From: Pseudocolwellia sp049933045
GTDB taxonomy: Bacteria; Pseudomonadota; Gammaproteobacteria; Enterobacterales; Alteromonadaceae
Assembly: GCF_049933045.1 (NCBI RefSeq)
Contig: NZ_CP187926.1
Span: forward strand, 2,232,001-2,296,000
Length of the DNA: 64,000 nucleotides
Direction of reading: 5' to 3'
The notes below the pieces were generated by a model, which was not told the DNA's origin, searched no databases, and saw nothing but the letters and a program-made list of their open reading frames with translations. This document shows positions 17,461-25,067 of the stretch, one piece after another (within the stretch, counting starts at the first letter, position 1; each line of letters begins with the position of its first letter). The position numbers and the translations under genes are program-made.

Positions 17461-17988
17461 CTATTTCCCAATGACCTTTTTTTTACGCGTTTCTACCTCG
17501 CTAGGGCGTTCAGCTATATTGCGTTTATCGGCAAGTCTGCCGCGGCTATCATAAGCCTTATAACGTTTACGTCTTCGTTTTTGAGCGCAGCGCAATTGCT
17601 TCCATAACAAGCCACCTTTCTTTTTATCACGCCAAATATATCGGTAAATAGTTTCATGACTAAAGCAACGCAACCCTTGTCGTTTCAAGTGACCGGTAAT
17701 TTGTTCAGGACTCCACTGTTTACGTAAAAGCTGTCGTACAATCGCGTAATCTTTTTCAGTAAAATGCTGATTTCGCCTTGAACGACTGCGCCGTGCTCTT
17801 GTCCGTCGCTGTGCTTTTATGGGACGATATGAGCCGTCTTGATGCCAACAAGTGTTACGATTTATCTCGCGATAAATCGTACTTCGGTCTCTATTCATTG
17901 CTTTTGCAATGTTAGTAAAGCTTAGGCCTTGCCTTTTTAAGGCGGCTAACGTATATCTATCACCTTCGGTGAGCTGCTTGTATTTCAT
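17461..17988 (-). CDS. IS30 transposase, N-terminal frame
   Basis: 175 residues holding the IS30-type helix-turn-helix DNA-binding region: QLTEGDRYTLAALKRQGLS at the start, then MNRDRSTIYREINRN, and a second HTH region WSPEQITGHLKRQGLRC with SHETIYRYIW. The frame runs into a stop at 17461 shortly after an A8 run. In the −1 frame at this point the sequence reads GHWEIDTVMGKG, which supplies the first catalytic Asp and continues into the downstream frame. The heptamer A AAA AAG lies in phase at 17482-17476, so a programmed −1 frameshift could join the two. See the paired entry. Confidence 0.85.
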   Translation of the reverse strand: MKYKQLTEGDRYTLAALKRQGLSFTNIAKAMNRDRSTIYREINRNTCWHQDGSYRPIKAQRRTRARRSRSRRNQHFTEKDYAIVRQLLRKQWSPEQITGHLKRQGLRCFSHETIYRYIWRDKKKGGLLWKQLRCAQKRRRKRYKAYDSRGRLADKRNIAERPSEVETRKKKVIGK

Positions 17989-18082
17989 AGTGTTTTACTT
18001 CTTGGCGGGAGCAAAAAACTAAGAATATAGCAGTTCATCGTTTTTATTAAATTGGGTGTCGCACTTAGTATATGAATTCGGC

Positions 18083-18210
18083 GTTTGTAACAACGAACTG
18101 AACCTCTCAAGCTCTAAAATTAAGGCAGTGAGATCATAAATCTTACTGCCCTTTTCTTATATTTTGATGAATTAATTACATTTATGATTGCTTGCGCCTA
18201 TGCACTTGTT
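18083..18210. repeat. Second copy of the terminator segment, right of the IS30 element
   Basis: Similar to 16807-16926 with scattered substitutions and a small insertion. The hairpin persists in weaker form (GGCAGTGAG 18124-18132 with CTTACTGCC 18142-18150, then CTTTTCTTAT). It forms the region directly upstream of fadH. Confidence 0.8.
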
Positions 18211-18250
18211 AAAATAGCCTATTCATTTCTCCTTGGTTTTGCTCACACGA

Positions 18251-20284
18251 ATGTATTCTCGCTTATTAACACCATTAGATTTAGGTTTCACGCAATTAAA
18301 AAACCGCGTTTTAATGGGATCAATGCATACCAATTTAGAAGAAGCGCCAAACGGTTTTAATCGTTTAGCCGCTTTTTATGCATTAAGAGCACAAGGTGAT
18401 GTGGGACTTATTATAACGGGTGGCATTTCACCTAACCCTGAAGGTAGATTAGCGCCCAACCGAGCGTTAATGACTAATCAAGCCGATGTTGAAAACCACA
18501 AGCTAATTACACATGCTGTTCATCAAGAGAATGGTAAAATATGTATGCAAATTTTGCATGCAGGTCGATACGCTTATCAAAAACGAATTGTTGCTCCTTC
18601 AGCCATTCAATCACCCATTATTCCTTTAACACCTAAAGAGCTTTCAGGTGAAGAAGTTAAACAACAAATTAACGACTTTGTACATACCGCTATTCTTGCG
18701 CAAGACTCAGGTTACGACGGTATAGAAATAATGGGCTCTGAAGGTTATTTAATTAATCAATTTATCGTTAGCTCAACTAATATCCGAAAAGATAAATGGG
18801 GTGGCTGTTATCAGAACCGCATTCGCTTCGCTGTCGATATAGTCAGTAAGATACGAGCAAGAGTTGGCACTAATTTCATTATTGTGTATCGCTTATCAGT
18901 ACTCGACTTAGTAGAAAATGGGAGCTCATTAGCAGAAGTTATTGAACTGGCTCAAGCCATTGAAACCGCTGGAGCAACCATAATTAACACAGGTATTGGC
19001 TGGCATGAATCAAGAGTACCAACCATAGCAAGCATGGTTCCTCCTGGAACATTCGCTCATATAAGCCAACACGTAAAACAAAATGTATCGGTTCCTGTTG
19101 TTGCCAGTAATCGCATTAATACACCAGAATTAGCCGAAAATATTTTAGCAAACGATTGGGCTGATATGATTTCAATGGCACGCCCTTTGTTAGCCGATAG
19201 CCACTTTGTACAAAAAGCTAAGCAACAAAAGCCAGAAGCTATTAATACCTGTATTGCCTGTAACCAAGCTTGTTTAGATCACATATTTGAAAATAAAGTC
19301 GCTACCTGTTTAGTTAACCCTTTTGCAGCTCATGAAGAAGAATTAAAACTAACGACTACAACTTCACCTAAAAACATCGCTGTTATTGGCGCTGGACCTG
19401 CTGGAATGGCGTTTTCTTTGTATGCTGCAACCCGAGGTCATAAGGTCACCCTATTTGAAGCGACAGATAGAATAGGTGGTCAGTTTAATTTAGCTAAAAA
19501 AATACCAGGTAAGTCTGATTTTAACCATACCCTGCGCTACTTTGAATATCAGTTATCACAACACCAAGTCAAAATTGAGCTTAACGCTGTTTTAGCTGAG
19601 CACGATTTAACACATTTTAACGACATAGTTGTTGCAACAGGAACAACGCCTATACAACCTGCTATTGAAGGTTTTAATCATCAAAAGGTAGTGTCGTATC
19701 AAGATATTCTGTCAGGAAAAATTACGGCAGGAAAAAATGTTGCGATCGTTGGCGCAGGAGGCATAGCCTTCGATGTTGCAGAATACTTAACAGATACCAA
19801 CATAACTAAAAACATTGCTGTTGAGTCAAACAAACAAATTGAAAGCTTTACCCATACTTGGGGAATCGACCTAACCTTACAACACAATGGTGGAGTGAAA
19901 AATTCTAATCATCAAGGCTCAGAAAGAAAGATCTACATGCTACAACGTAAAATTAGAAAGCCTGGTGCCAGCTTAGGAAAAACAACGGGATGGATACACA
20001 GAACAGCTTTAAAAGAAAAACAAGTATCCATGCTTTCAGGCGTTAATTACAACAAAATTGATGATAACGGTTTACACATTGATATTAGAACAAAAGAACG
20101 AATATTAGATGTTGATACCATTATTATTTGTGCAGGACAAACAGAAAACAACACGGTTATAAGTACATTACCTGCAACAATATCACCTGAAAATGTCCAT
20201 ATAATCGGCGGCGCTTTTAATGCACAAAAATTAGATGCACAAAAAGCAATTGAAGACGCACTTCATTTAGCTCGAGCCATATAA
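18251..20284 (+). CDS. fadH: 2,4-dienoyl-CoA reductase FadH (NADPH)
   Basis: 677 residues from the ATG at 18251; an in-frame TTG at 18233 would add six residues that FadH lacks, so the ATG is preferred although no good ribosome site is visible. The N-terminal TIM barrel is of Old Yellow Enzyme type (LTPLDLGFTQLKNRVLMGSM, MGSEGYLINQF). Then come a 4Fe-4S cluster region (NTCIACNQACLDHIF), an FAD/NAD Rossmann fold (GAGPAGMAFSLYAA) and a second nucleotide site (VAIVGAGGIAFDVA). It reduces 2,4-dienoyl-CoAs during beta-oxidation of unsaturated fatty acids. The IS30 insertion and the duplicated terminator lie directly upstream and may have displaced its promoter. Confidence 0.93.
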   Translation: MYSRLLTPLDLGFTQLKNRVLMGSMHTNLEEAPNGFNRLAAFYALRAQGDVGLIITGGISPNPEGRLAPNRALMTNQADVENHKLITHAVHQENGKICMQILHAGRYAYQKRIVAPSAIQSPIIPLTPKELSGEEVKQQINDFVHTAILAQDSGYDGIEIMGSEGYLINQFIVSSTNIRKDKWGGCYQNRIRFAVDIVSKIRARVGTNFIIVYRLSVLDLVENGSSLAEVIELAQAIETAGATIINTGIGWHESRVPTIASMVPPGTFAHISQHVKQNVSVPVVASNRINTPELAENILANDWADMISMARPLLADSHFVQKAKQQKPEAINTCIACNQACLDHIFENKVATCLVNPFAAHEEELKLTTTTSPKNIAVIGAGPAGMAFSLYAATRGHKVTLFEATDRIGGQFNLAKKIPGKSDFNHTLRYFEYQLSQHQVKIELNAVLAEHDLTHFNDIVVATGTTPIQPAIEGFNHQKVVSYQDILSGKITAGKNVAIVGAGGIAFDVAEYLTDTNITKNIAVESNKQIESFTHTWGIDLTLQHNGGVKNSNHQGSERKIYMLQRKIRKPGASLGKTTGWIHRTALKEKQVSMLSGVNYNKIDDNGLHIDIRTKERILDVDTIIICAGQTENNTVISTLPATISPENVHIIGGAFNAQKLDAQKAIEDALHLARAI

Positions 20285-20395
20285 CAGTTTCACGCAATTA
20301 GGATATTTCATATTTTGCTATTCCATACTTTCAGAGTTTATGTTTTAAAAATTCAGTTTTTAAAAACCTATTTTGCCAAAGGAAATTTAACTAAA

Positions 20396-21778
20396 GTGAA
20401 TGCGACTAAATATAAACCTTCAAAAACATTTAGTACGTTAACACTTGTTTTAATTACTTTGACCTTTTCCAAGTTAAGCCACGCAGGTGATTGGTATAAA
20501 GACTTTCAAATGGAAAGAGTTGAATTATATTCACCAACATTTGAATCTAATATCACCTTTTATAAAACTCAAGCCAAACTTAACTCCCCTTCTTTAACAC
20601 TTATACATGGTGTTGGTGGTTCTGCGGCTGACTTTAGAAAGCTCATAAAACAGCTATCACAGGACTATCAATTATTCATTCCAGACTTACCTGGTTACGG
20701 CAACTCTAAAAGCACCAAAAACACTTACTTACCAAGTAAATATGCTCAAGCGTTAAGTGAAGTAATGCCTTCTTTAGTAAAAAGTAACAATATAGTTATC
20801 GGACATTCAATGGGCGGAAATATCAGTGTTCAGTTATCATTAAACCATCCTGAGTTAGCACAAAAACTAATCCTGATAGATGCAGCAGGCTTTATTAATA
20901 AATTTTCTTACAGCCAATATCTTGCGAATAACTACGCCGTTAATAACGCACAACTAACAGATAAAGAAGCGCCGCTTTTAAAAGGCTTAATTAATACCAT
21001 CAATAAGTATATTCCTGACCCAACAAAAGTATTATTGAGTGATGTAGGCAGAGAGTATTTACTAGGAAACAACAGTACTTATATCTCGGCGATATCTGTA
21101 CTTGACGAAAACCTTACAAAATTAATGCGAAAACCTGCACCGCCAACACATATTATTTGGGGCGGAAAAGACATGGTAATGCCAGTACAAGTTATACAAC
21201 TACTTAGCTATTTGCTGAAAACACAATCAATCGATATTTATGAAACCGCAGGTCATTCACCGCAGAAAGAGTTTCCAATACAGGTGGCGAACAGTATTCA
21301 TAACTTCATACAAAGTGGAGTTAAAAACCCTAAAAGCATCGATAAAATAGTCATTCATGATAAAAACATCATTATAAACTGCGACAACAATCAGAATGCC
21401 GACGTACTCAATAACGCTGTCTACTTAAAAGTTACCATTAAAAATTGTCAGTTGAAAAACACCATAAACAACCTTTCAGCCACACAATTAATTGCTGAAA
21501 ACTCTAATATAACCCTCACCAATTTAAATCTAGATTCGCCAAATGACTTTAGTTTTGTATCACTTGAGTCTGACCTCAACATTTGGGGCGGTACCTTAAA
21601 AGGTTTATCTGTGGGCTATATAGAAGACAGTAATATTGAAATTCATGGTGCTGACATTTATACAAAAAATACGTTCGTGATCACTAATGTGCCCACCACT
21701 ATTAATGTGTCACTAACACGCGCTCATCAAGGTAACCGAAGCTTTAGCTGGCACGGTATAGTAAGTGTAGGACTTTAA
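20396..21778 (+). CDS. Exported alpha/beta hydrolase with C-terminal repeat extension
   Basis: About 460 residues from a GTG at 20396, preceded by AAAGGA 12 bases upstream; this gives a clean signal peptide ending KLSHA. An upstream in-frame TTG at 20315 is less likely. The hydrolase domain shows the oxyanion loop LIHGVGGSAADF, the nucleophile elbow GHSMGG, and the acid and His regions (WGGKDMVMP, AGHSPQKEFP). Past the hydrolase (from about base 21340) are ~145 residues with short strands at regular spacing and many Asn (NLSATQLIAENSNITLTNL), looking like a beta-solenoid. Substrate unknown. It follows fadH by 111 bases. Confidence 0.8.
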   Translation: MNATKYKPSKTFSTLTLVLITLTFSKLSHAGDWYKDFQMERVELYSPTFESNITFYKTQAKLNSPSLTLIHGVGGSAADFRKLIKQLSQDYQLFIPDLPGYGNSKSTKNTYLPSKYAQALSEVMPSLVKSNNIVIGHSMGGNISVQLSLNHPELAQKLILIDAAGFINKFSYSQYLANNYAVNNAQLTDKEAPLLKGLINTINKYIPDPTKVLLSDVGREYLLGNNSTYISAISVLDENLTKLMRKPAPPTHIIWGGKDMVMPVQVIQLLSYLLKTQSIDIYETAGHSPQKEFPIQVANSIHNFIQSGVKNPKSIDKIVIHDKNIIINCDNNQNADVLNNAVYLKVTIKNCQLKNTINNLSATQLIAENSNITLTNLNLDSPNDFSFVSLESDLNIWGGTLKGLSVGYIEDSNIEIHGADIYTKNTFVITNVPTTINVSLTRAHQGNRSFSWHGIVSVGL

Positions 21779-21803
21779 TTGATTAAAAGTGATTAGTAAA
21801 CAT

Positions 21804-21851
21804 CCCCGGGGCAAGCCCTTCTGCTACGCAGAACTCACTTCGTGAGCGGGG
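21804..21851. repeat. Hairpin cluster at the end of an IS200/IS605-type element
   Basis: TTCTGC-TAC-GCAGAA (21819-21833) and CTCAC-TTC-GTGAG (21834-21846) are adjacent hairpins enclosed by CCCCG (21804-21808) pairing with CGGGG (21847-21851). GGGC-AA-GCCC (21809-21818) is an alternative small stem. They lie just past the 3' end of the transposase gene and are likely the structured end recognised by the Y1 transposase. Confidence 0.7.
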
Positions 21852-21859
21852 TATTTTAT

Positions 21860-22303
21860 TTAGAATATCGCTAACTGATTATCACTGTGTAACTGTTCGT
21901 AGTTATTACCTTGGCTTTTCACATATTTTCTGAGCATTGTTTCATCTCCATGCTTACCAACCGTACTGGAAAAATACCCATCAGACCAAAATTCACCACC
22001 CCATAATTGCTTTTTAACATGAGGGCATTTTTTGAAAACTTCTCTTGCTGTTAAACTTTTAATTATCGTTACAAGTTTAGTGATGCTATACATTGGTACA
22101 GACTGAACTAGAAAGTGTATGTGGTTTTCATCTGAGCCTATTTCTAAAAACTTTATCTCGTAACGTTTCTCTATTTCTGTACAAGTCAAAGTAATAACTC
22201 GATCAACACCAGCATCGACAACCGCCCTTCTATACTTCGCTGGGAGGACAAGATGGTAAATCAACACTGTCACATTGTGACTTTTATGGATAAATTCGCT
22301 CAT
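21860..22303 (-). CDS. IS200/IS605-family Y1 transposase TnpA
   Basis: 147 residues, the usual length of TnpA. The HUH metal motif is seen as ENHIHFLVQ, and the catalytic Tyr region as MLRKYVKSQGNNYEQLH near the C-terminus; IIKSLTAREVFKK is also conserved. The enzyme cuts and pastes single-stranded DNA at hairpin ends. Hairpins lie downstream at 21804-21851, and GGCGGGG lies past the start on the other side. No tnpB accompanies it. It appears intact. Confidence 0.88.
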   Translation of the reverse strand: MSEFIHKSHNVTVLIYHLVLPAKYRRAVVDAGVDRVITLTCTEIEKRYEIKFLEIGSDENHIHFLVQSVPMYSITKLVTIIKSLTAREVFKKCPHVKKQLWGGEFWSDGYFSSTVGKHGDETMLRKYVKSQGNNYEQLHSDNQLAIF

Positions 22304-22350
22304 GCATCTATTTTACGCAGCAAGCGGCGGGGAATAAAACCCTAAGAGAT

Positions 22351-22827
22351 TTAAATACTGCTACCTTTAGCTTTTATTATACTGTTAGCGGGCATAATTC
22401 GAACAGTTTTCGTTGCAAAAAGTACTTCACGAAGAAAGTAACTTAAACCTATCGTCAGGGCGAGTGTAGACGATACGAACAATGAACCAACTACCCATTT
22501 AATTTCAATGCCTAGAGTCGACTTTATAAACAGTACAGCAATAACTAAACACACAAGTAATGCAGAGAGAGTACACGCAGTAATAGCAGAGCTGGCTAAG
22601 TCACGACGATGCTCAAGATAACCTTGTTCTATTTCATAAGATTCAATGTTAATAGATTCAGACTTACTAAATTGATCTGCAAGAAAACGCCCACGATCGA
22701 TAATACGAGCAAGGCGCCCTGTCATAACATTCAGCATTCCCGCAATAGCCGTTAATAGGAAAGCTGGAGCTAATGCTAGCTGTATTACGTGGCTTACATC
22801 GCCAAAAGATGGTGCAGAGTCGAGCAT
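22351..22827 (-). CDS. DUF2721 family membrane protein
   Basis: 158 residues. The N-terminal half, with ALAPAFLLTAIAGMLNVMTGRLARIIDRGR, matches the DUF2721 family of small membrane proteins. Three hydrophobic segments are visible (~13-34, ~81-103, ~111-131). Function is unknown. It starts opposite a 284-base gap containing a hairpin that belongs to the next gene. Confidence 0.82.
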   Translation of the reverse strand: MLDSAPSFGDVSHVIQLALAPAFLLTAIAGMLNVMTGRLARIIDRGRFLADQFSKSESINIESYEIEQGYLEHRRDLASSAITACTLSALLVCLVIAVLFIKSTLGIEIKWVVGSLFVSSTLALTIGLSYFLREVLFATKTVRIMPANSIIKAKGSSI

Positions 22828-23066
22828 ATAGTATTAATTCTCATTTTTAAGAGCGAGCTTAATTGTGGTAAAGCTCTAATAAGTGTTTCAGATTAGAGAT
22901 ATTAACCCCCTAAGAAGCTAACATCCACAATAAACGTATATTGGCTTAGACGTACTAAATCAAAACGTTTTGTAATATTTAGCATCTATTCTTATGAAAA
23001 AAACCAGAGCTTTGATCAGTATTGTTCCGTCTCAATCGAGTATATTAGAAAATAAGTGACTAAATA

Positions 23067-23104
23067 TTATCGAAGACTAAAGCTACAGCCCTAGTCTTCG
23101 ATAA
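23067..23104 (-). terminator. Hairpin downstream of the DUF2628-like gene
   Basis: A perfect 13-bp stem, 23067-23079 (TTATCGAAGACTA) with 23092-23104 (TAGTCTTCGATAA), and a 12-base loop. It begins 8 bases past the stop codon of the minus-strand gene. The following bases are AT-rich and not a pure T-run, so efficiency is uncertain. Confidence 0.6.
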
Positions 23105-23111
23105 CATAAAA

Positions 23112-23510
23112 CTAACCGCCTGCAGCTCTAGATAAATAATCTTGATATGCTGGTAACGCAATTGCTGCAACAATACCAATAACAGGGATAATTAAAACAA
23201 TCAGTCCCCAAATAGACCACTTGCGCTGTACACTTTGAAAATGCTCTACACTTTTCCATTTTTTATTACGCCAAGCCCATTCACGACCTTTAAAGCCGAG
23301 TACGAAAATCATAACAATGCCAATAAAAGGAAAAAATGCAAGTAACCCTATCCATGTACTATTTCCAAGAGCCCATATCCAGTTAAGTAGAAAAGCCCCC
23401 CAACTCCAACCTTTAATGCCTTCAGGCAATGCATGGTCTTTACCCATGCCTGATGTATTGTTTGCTTCTATTGTTAAGTCTGATTTTGGTGCTGAATAAT
23501 TTTTATCCAT
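23112..23510 (-). CDS. Small membrane protein with pilin-like C-terminal segment
   Basis: 132 residues. The middle (GWSWGAFLLNWIWALGN, then LGFKGREWAWRNKKW) resembles DUF2628-like membrane proteins. The C-terminal segment GIVAAIALPAYQDYLSRA closely matches the hydrophobic start of type IV pilins after the cleavage site, but here it is at the C-terminus and there is no prepilin leader. I do not know its role. A ribosome site GGAG precedes the ATG. Monocistronic. Confidence 0.7.
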   Translation of the reverse strand: MDKNYSAPKSDLTIEANNTSGMGKDHALPEGIKGWSWGAFLLNWIWALGNSTWIGLLAFFPFIGIVMIFVLGFKGREWAWRNKKWKSVEHFQSVQRKWSIWGLIVLIIPVIGIVAAIALPAYQDYLSRAAGG

Positions 23511-23728
23511 TTATTTACTCTCCTTTTATAATACTTCAGCGCATACTTCTTATAAGTGTAACTTTGTACTTATGATGTAGTTGCGCAATTGTTTACTATT
23601 ATCTCTGTATAAATTATATAAAGATTCTGTAGGAGTAATAGAGTTCTCTATTTCTCCGTATAACACTACACATTAAGCTAAACAAAGCGGTTAATGATAA
23701 GTGATTGTTTTTATTATCTGTACTGCCA

Positions 23729-24115
23729 TTATTCTTTTTTTAGTAAGGTCTTTAATTGACAGAAACATATCGCTGCAGAATACAAAGATACACACATAAA
23801 GTATAACCCTGATTTAGAACGTACTATGTCGGTAGAAATAAAGTCAGGCAATGAATATATGCCAAAATAAACAGCGATACATCCTGCTAATACAGCAATA
23901 ACTTTTCTCAGAAAGCTAAAGTGATAACTTAAAAAAATGAGACTCGCTAAACCGCAAACATAAATTAAAGTTAATCCATGAATCTCCGCATGATTAAAAA
24001 ATGCCAGCGACCATAAGCCTAATAAAATGCCAACACCAGCAATGATAGTTGAACACTTATTTATACCTGAATCTGGATTTACAAAATAGAATTTATACCT
24101 GTATTTGTTTGACAA
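23729..24115 (-). CDS. Membrane protein of unknown function
   Basis: 128 residues with four hydrophobic segments (~23-40, ~46-62, ~68-87, ~103-120). I recognise no family. A Cys-rich bias is visible (seven Cys spread along the chain). It is separated from the methyltransferase gene upstream by about 100 bases containing an inverted repeat, and is probably not part of the pigment operon, though its orientation is the same. Confidence 0.55.
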   Translation of the reverse strand: MSNKYRYKFYFVNPDSGINKCSTIIAGVGILLGLWSLAFFNHAEIHGLTLIYVCGLASLIFLSYHFSFLRKVIAVLAGCIAVYFGIYSLPDFISTDIVRSKSGLYFMCVSLYSAAICFCQLKTLLKKE

Positions 24116-24152
24116 TATGCATTCCGAAACGGTTATAGTTACTGGCGATCCA

Positions 24153-24187
24153 TCGAACTTTATTTATTTTCAAAGATAAAAGTTCGA
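24153..24187. repeat. Inverted repeat after the pigment-cluster methyltransferase
   Basis: TCGAACTTT at 24153-24161 is complementary to AAAGTTCGA at 24179-24187, with a 17-base AT-rich loop. It lies 32 bases past the last gene of the pigment cluster and may mark its end. No T-run follows on the minus strand, so it is not called a terminator. Confidence 0.5.
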
Positions 24188-24218
24188 CCTTCGCAGTATC
24201 AGTTATATTTCAGGTTAC

Positions 24219-24932
24219 TTAACATAACGGTTTAGTCGCTATTAAGTTAATCAGGGTTTCTTCTCTTTCGGTAGGCGGTTTTATTCCGAATAAATTTTCA
24301 CAAATCGCTAGGTCTTCTCTGCTCCACCATAAAAATGGGTAAGATATTTGTTCTAATTTTATTTCAAAACCTGAACTCTTGAGTAAATCTAAATATTCGT
24401 CTGCTGTTTTTTGTACGCTCATTGGATGGCGAAACAATAGACGTATGATCCACGAATGAATATAGCGTTTGGTAGATTCAGCAAATAATAACGTACCACC
24501 TGGCTTGATAATGCGTAAGAATTCTTGAAGGGCTTCCGGTTGATAAATAAGGTGATGAAAGGTTTGATGACAAAACAACATATCGACTGAATTGTCTTCT
24601 AAATCGATCATTGAGCCAGAGCAACGAATATAGTCAACGTTAGTTAGGTTATGTGCTGCTACTTGTTTCTTAGTTTCGTCTAGCATTTCTTGATCTATGT
24701 CCATCGCAATTAAGCGCTCAGGATTAAATCTAGCGTGCAGTTTTGTGATTGAATGGCCATAACCACAACCTACATCGGCAATAACATTAAAGGTTTTAGG
24801 TGAGTGTTTAAGTAAGTCTGTTAGGTCTTCTAGCGCAACTTCTAAAACATAATCAGTCCATGTTTTACTTCTAAGAAACCATTTGCCGAAAGCTGATTCT
24901 GGTACATGAGCTTCTGCTAATACATTTTTCAT
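24219..24932 (-). CDS. SAM-dependent class I methyltransferase of the pigment cluster
   Basis: 237 residues if the second Met is used; GGA lies 6 bases before that ATG (24930-24932) but abuts the first (24936-24938). The SAM-binding motif I is VIADVGCGYGHS, followed by the acidic motif AMDIDQEM, motif CSGSMIDLEDNSVDMLFCHQ and the post-motif IKPGGTLLFAE. APE clusters usually carry such an enzyme, thought to methylate the aryl head group. It is the last gene of the minus-strand run and is separated from the KS gene by 128 bases that contain a (GTTTTT)7 microsatellite. Confidence 0.85.
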   Translation of the reverse strand: MKNVLAEAHVPESAFGKWFLRSKTWTDYVLEVALEDLTDLLKHSPKTFNVIADVGCGYGHSITKLHARFNPERLIAMDIDQEMLDETKKQVAAHNLTNVDYIRCSGSMIDLEDNSVDMLFCHQTFHHLIYQPEALQEFLRIIKPGGTLLFAESTKRYIHSWIIRLLFRHPMSVQKTADEYLDLLKSSGFEIKLEQISYPFLWWSREDLAICENLFGIKPPTEREETLINLIATKPLC

Positions 24933-24952
24933 ATTCATTCCATTGTTTAGCT

Positions 24953-24994
24953 GTTTTTGTTTTTGTTTTTGTTTTTGTTTTTGTTTTTGTTTTT
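24953..24994. repeat. Hexanucleotide microsatellite (GTTTTT)7
   Basis: Seven exact copies of GTTTTT run from 24953 to 24994 (CAAAAA on the coding strand of the methyltransferase). The nearest copy is about 15 bases upstream of the first possible start codon. The unit length of six keeps any frame, so slippage would alter spacing between promoter or leader elements and the ribosome site, not the protein. Confidence 0.9.
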
Positions 24995-25040
24995 TTAGCT
25001 ACTTTAATTAATTCTAGTTAACTGCATTCATTTAGTTAAA

Positions 25041-25067
25041 ATTTAACTTATTTAACTTATTTAACTT
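25041..25067. repeat. 9-bp tandem repeat, three copies, over the KS stop codon
   Basis: ATTTAACTT occurs at 25041-25049, 25050-25058 and 25059-25067. The last copy overlaps the stop codon of the KS gene (25066-25068). Extra stops in the repeat make it harmless to translation. Confidence 0.8.

Larger units (their letters stand above)
17003..18075 (-). mobile_element. IS30-family insertion sequence (ends approximate)
   Basis: About 1.05 kb holding an IS30-type transposase in two overlapping frames on the minus strand. Related ends are AAGTGCAACA (17019-17028) on the left and, as reverse complement, AAGTGCGACA (18057-18066) on the right. CTTAGTAT occurs at 17003-17010 and 18064-18071, so the exact boundary and target duplication cannot be fixed by eye. 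The element is flanked by the two halves of a duplicated local segment. Confidence 0.85.

Noticed and set aside
16736..18210. Composite transposon formed by the flanking repeats
   Set aside because: The repeats are copies of a gene tail and terminator, not insertion sequences, and carry no transposase ends.
24153..24187. Terminator of the pigment operon
   Set aside because: The inverted repeat has a long loop and no T-run on the coding strand.
24953..24994. CRISPR-like array
   Set aside because: The repeats are a contiguous hexamer microsatellite without spacers, and no cas genes are near.
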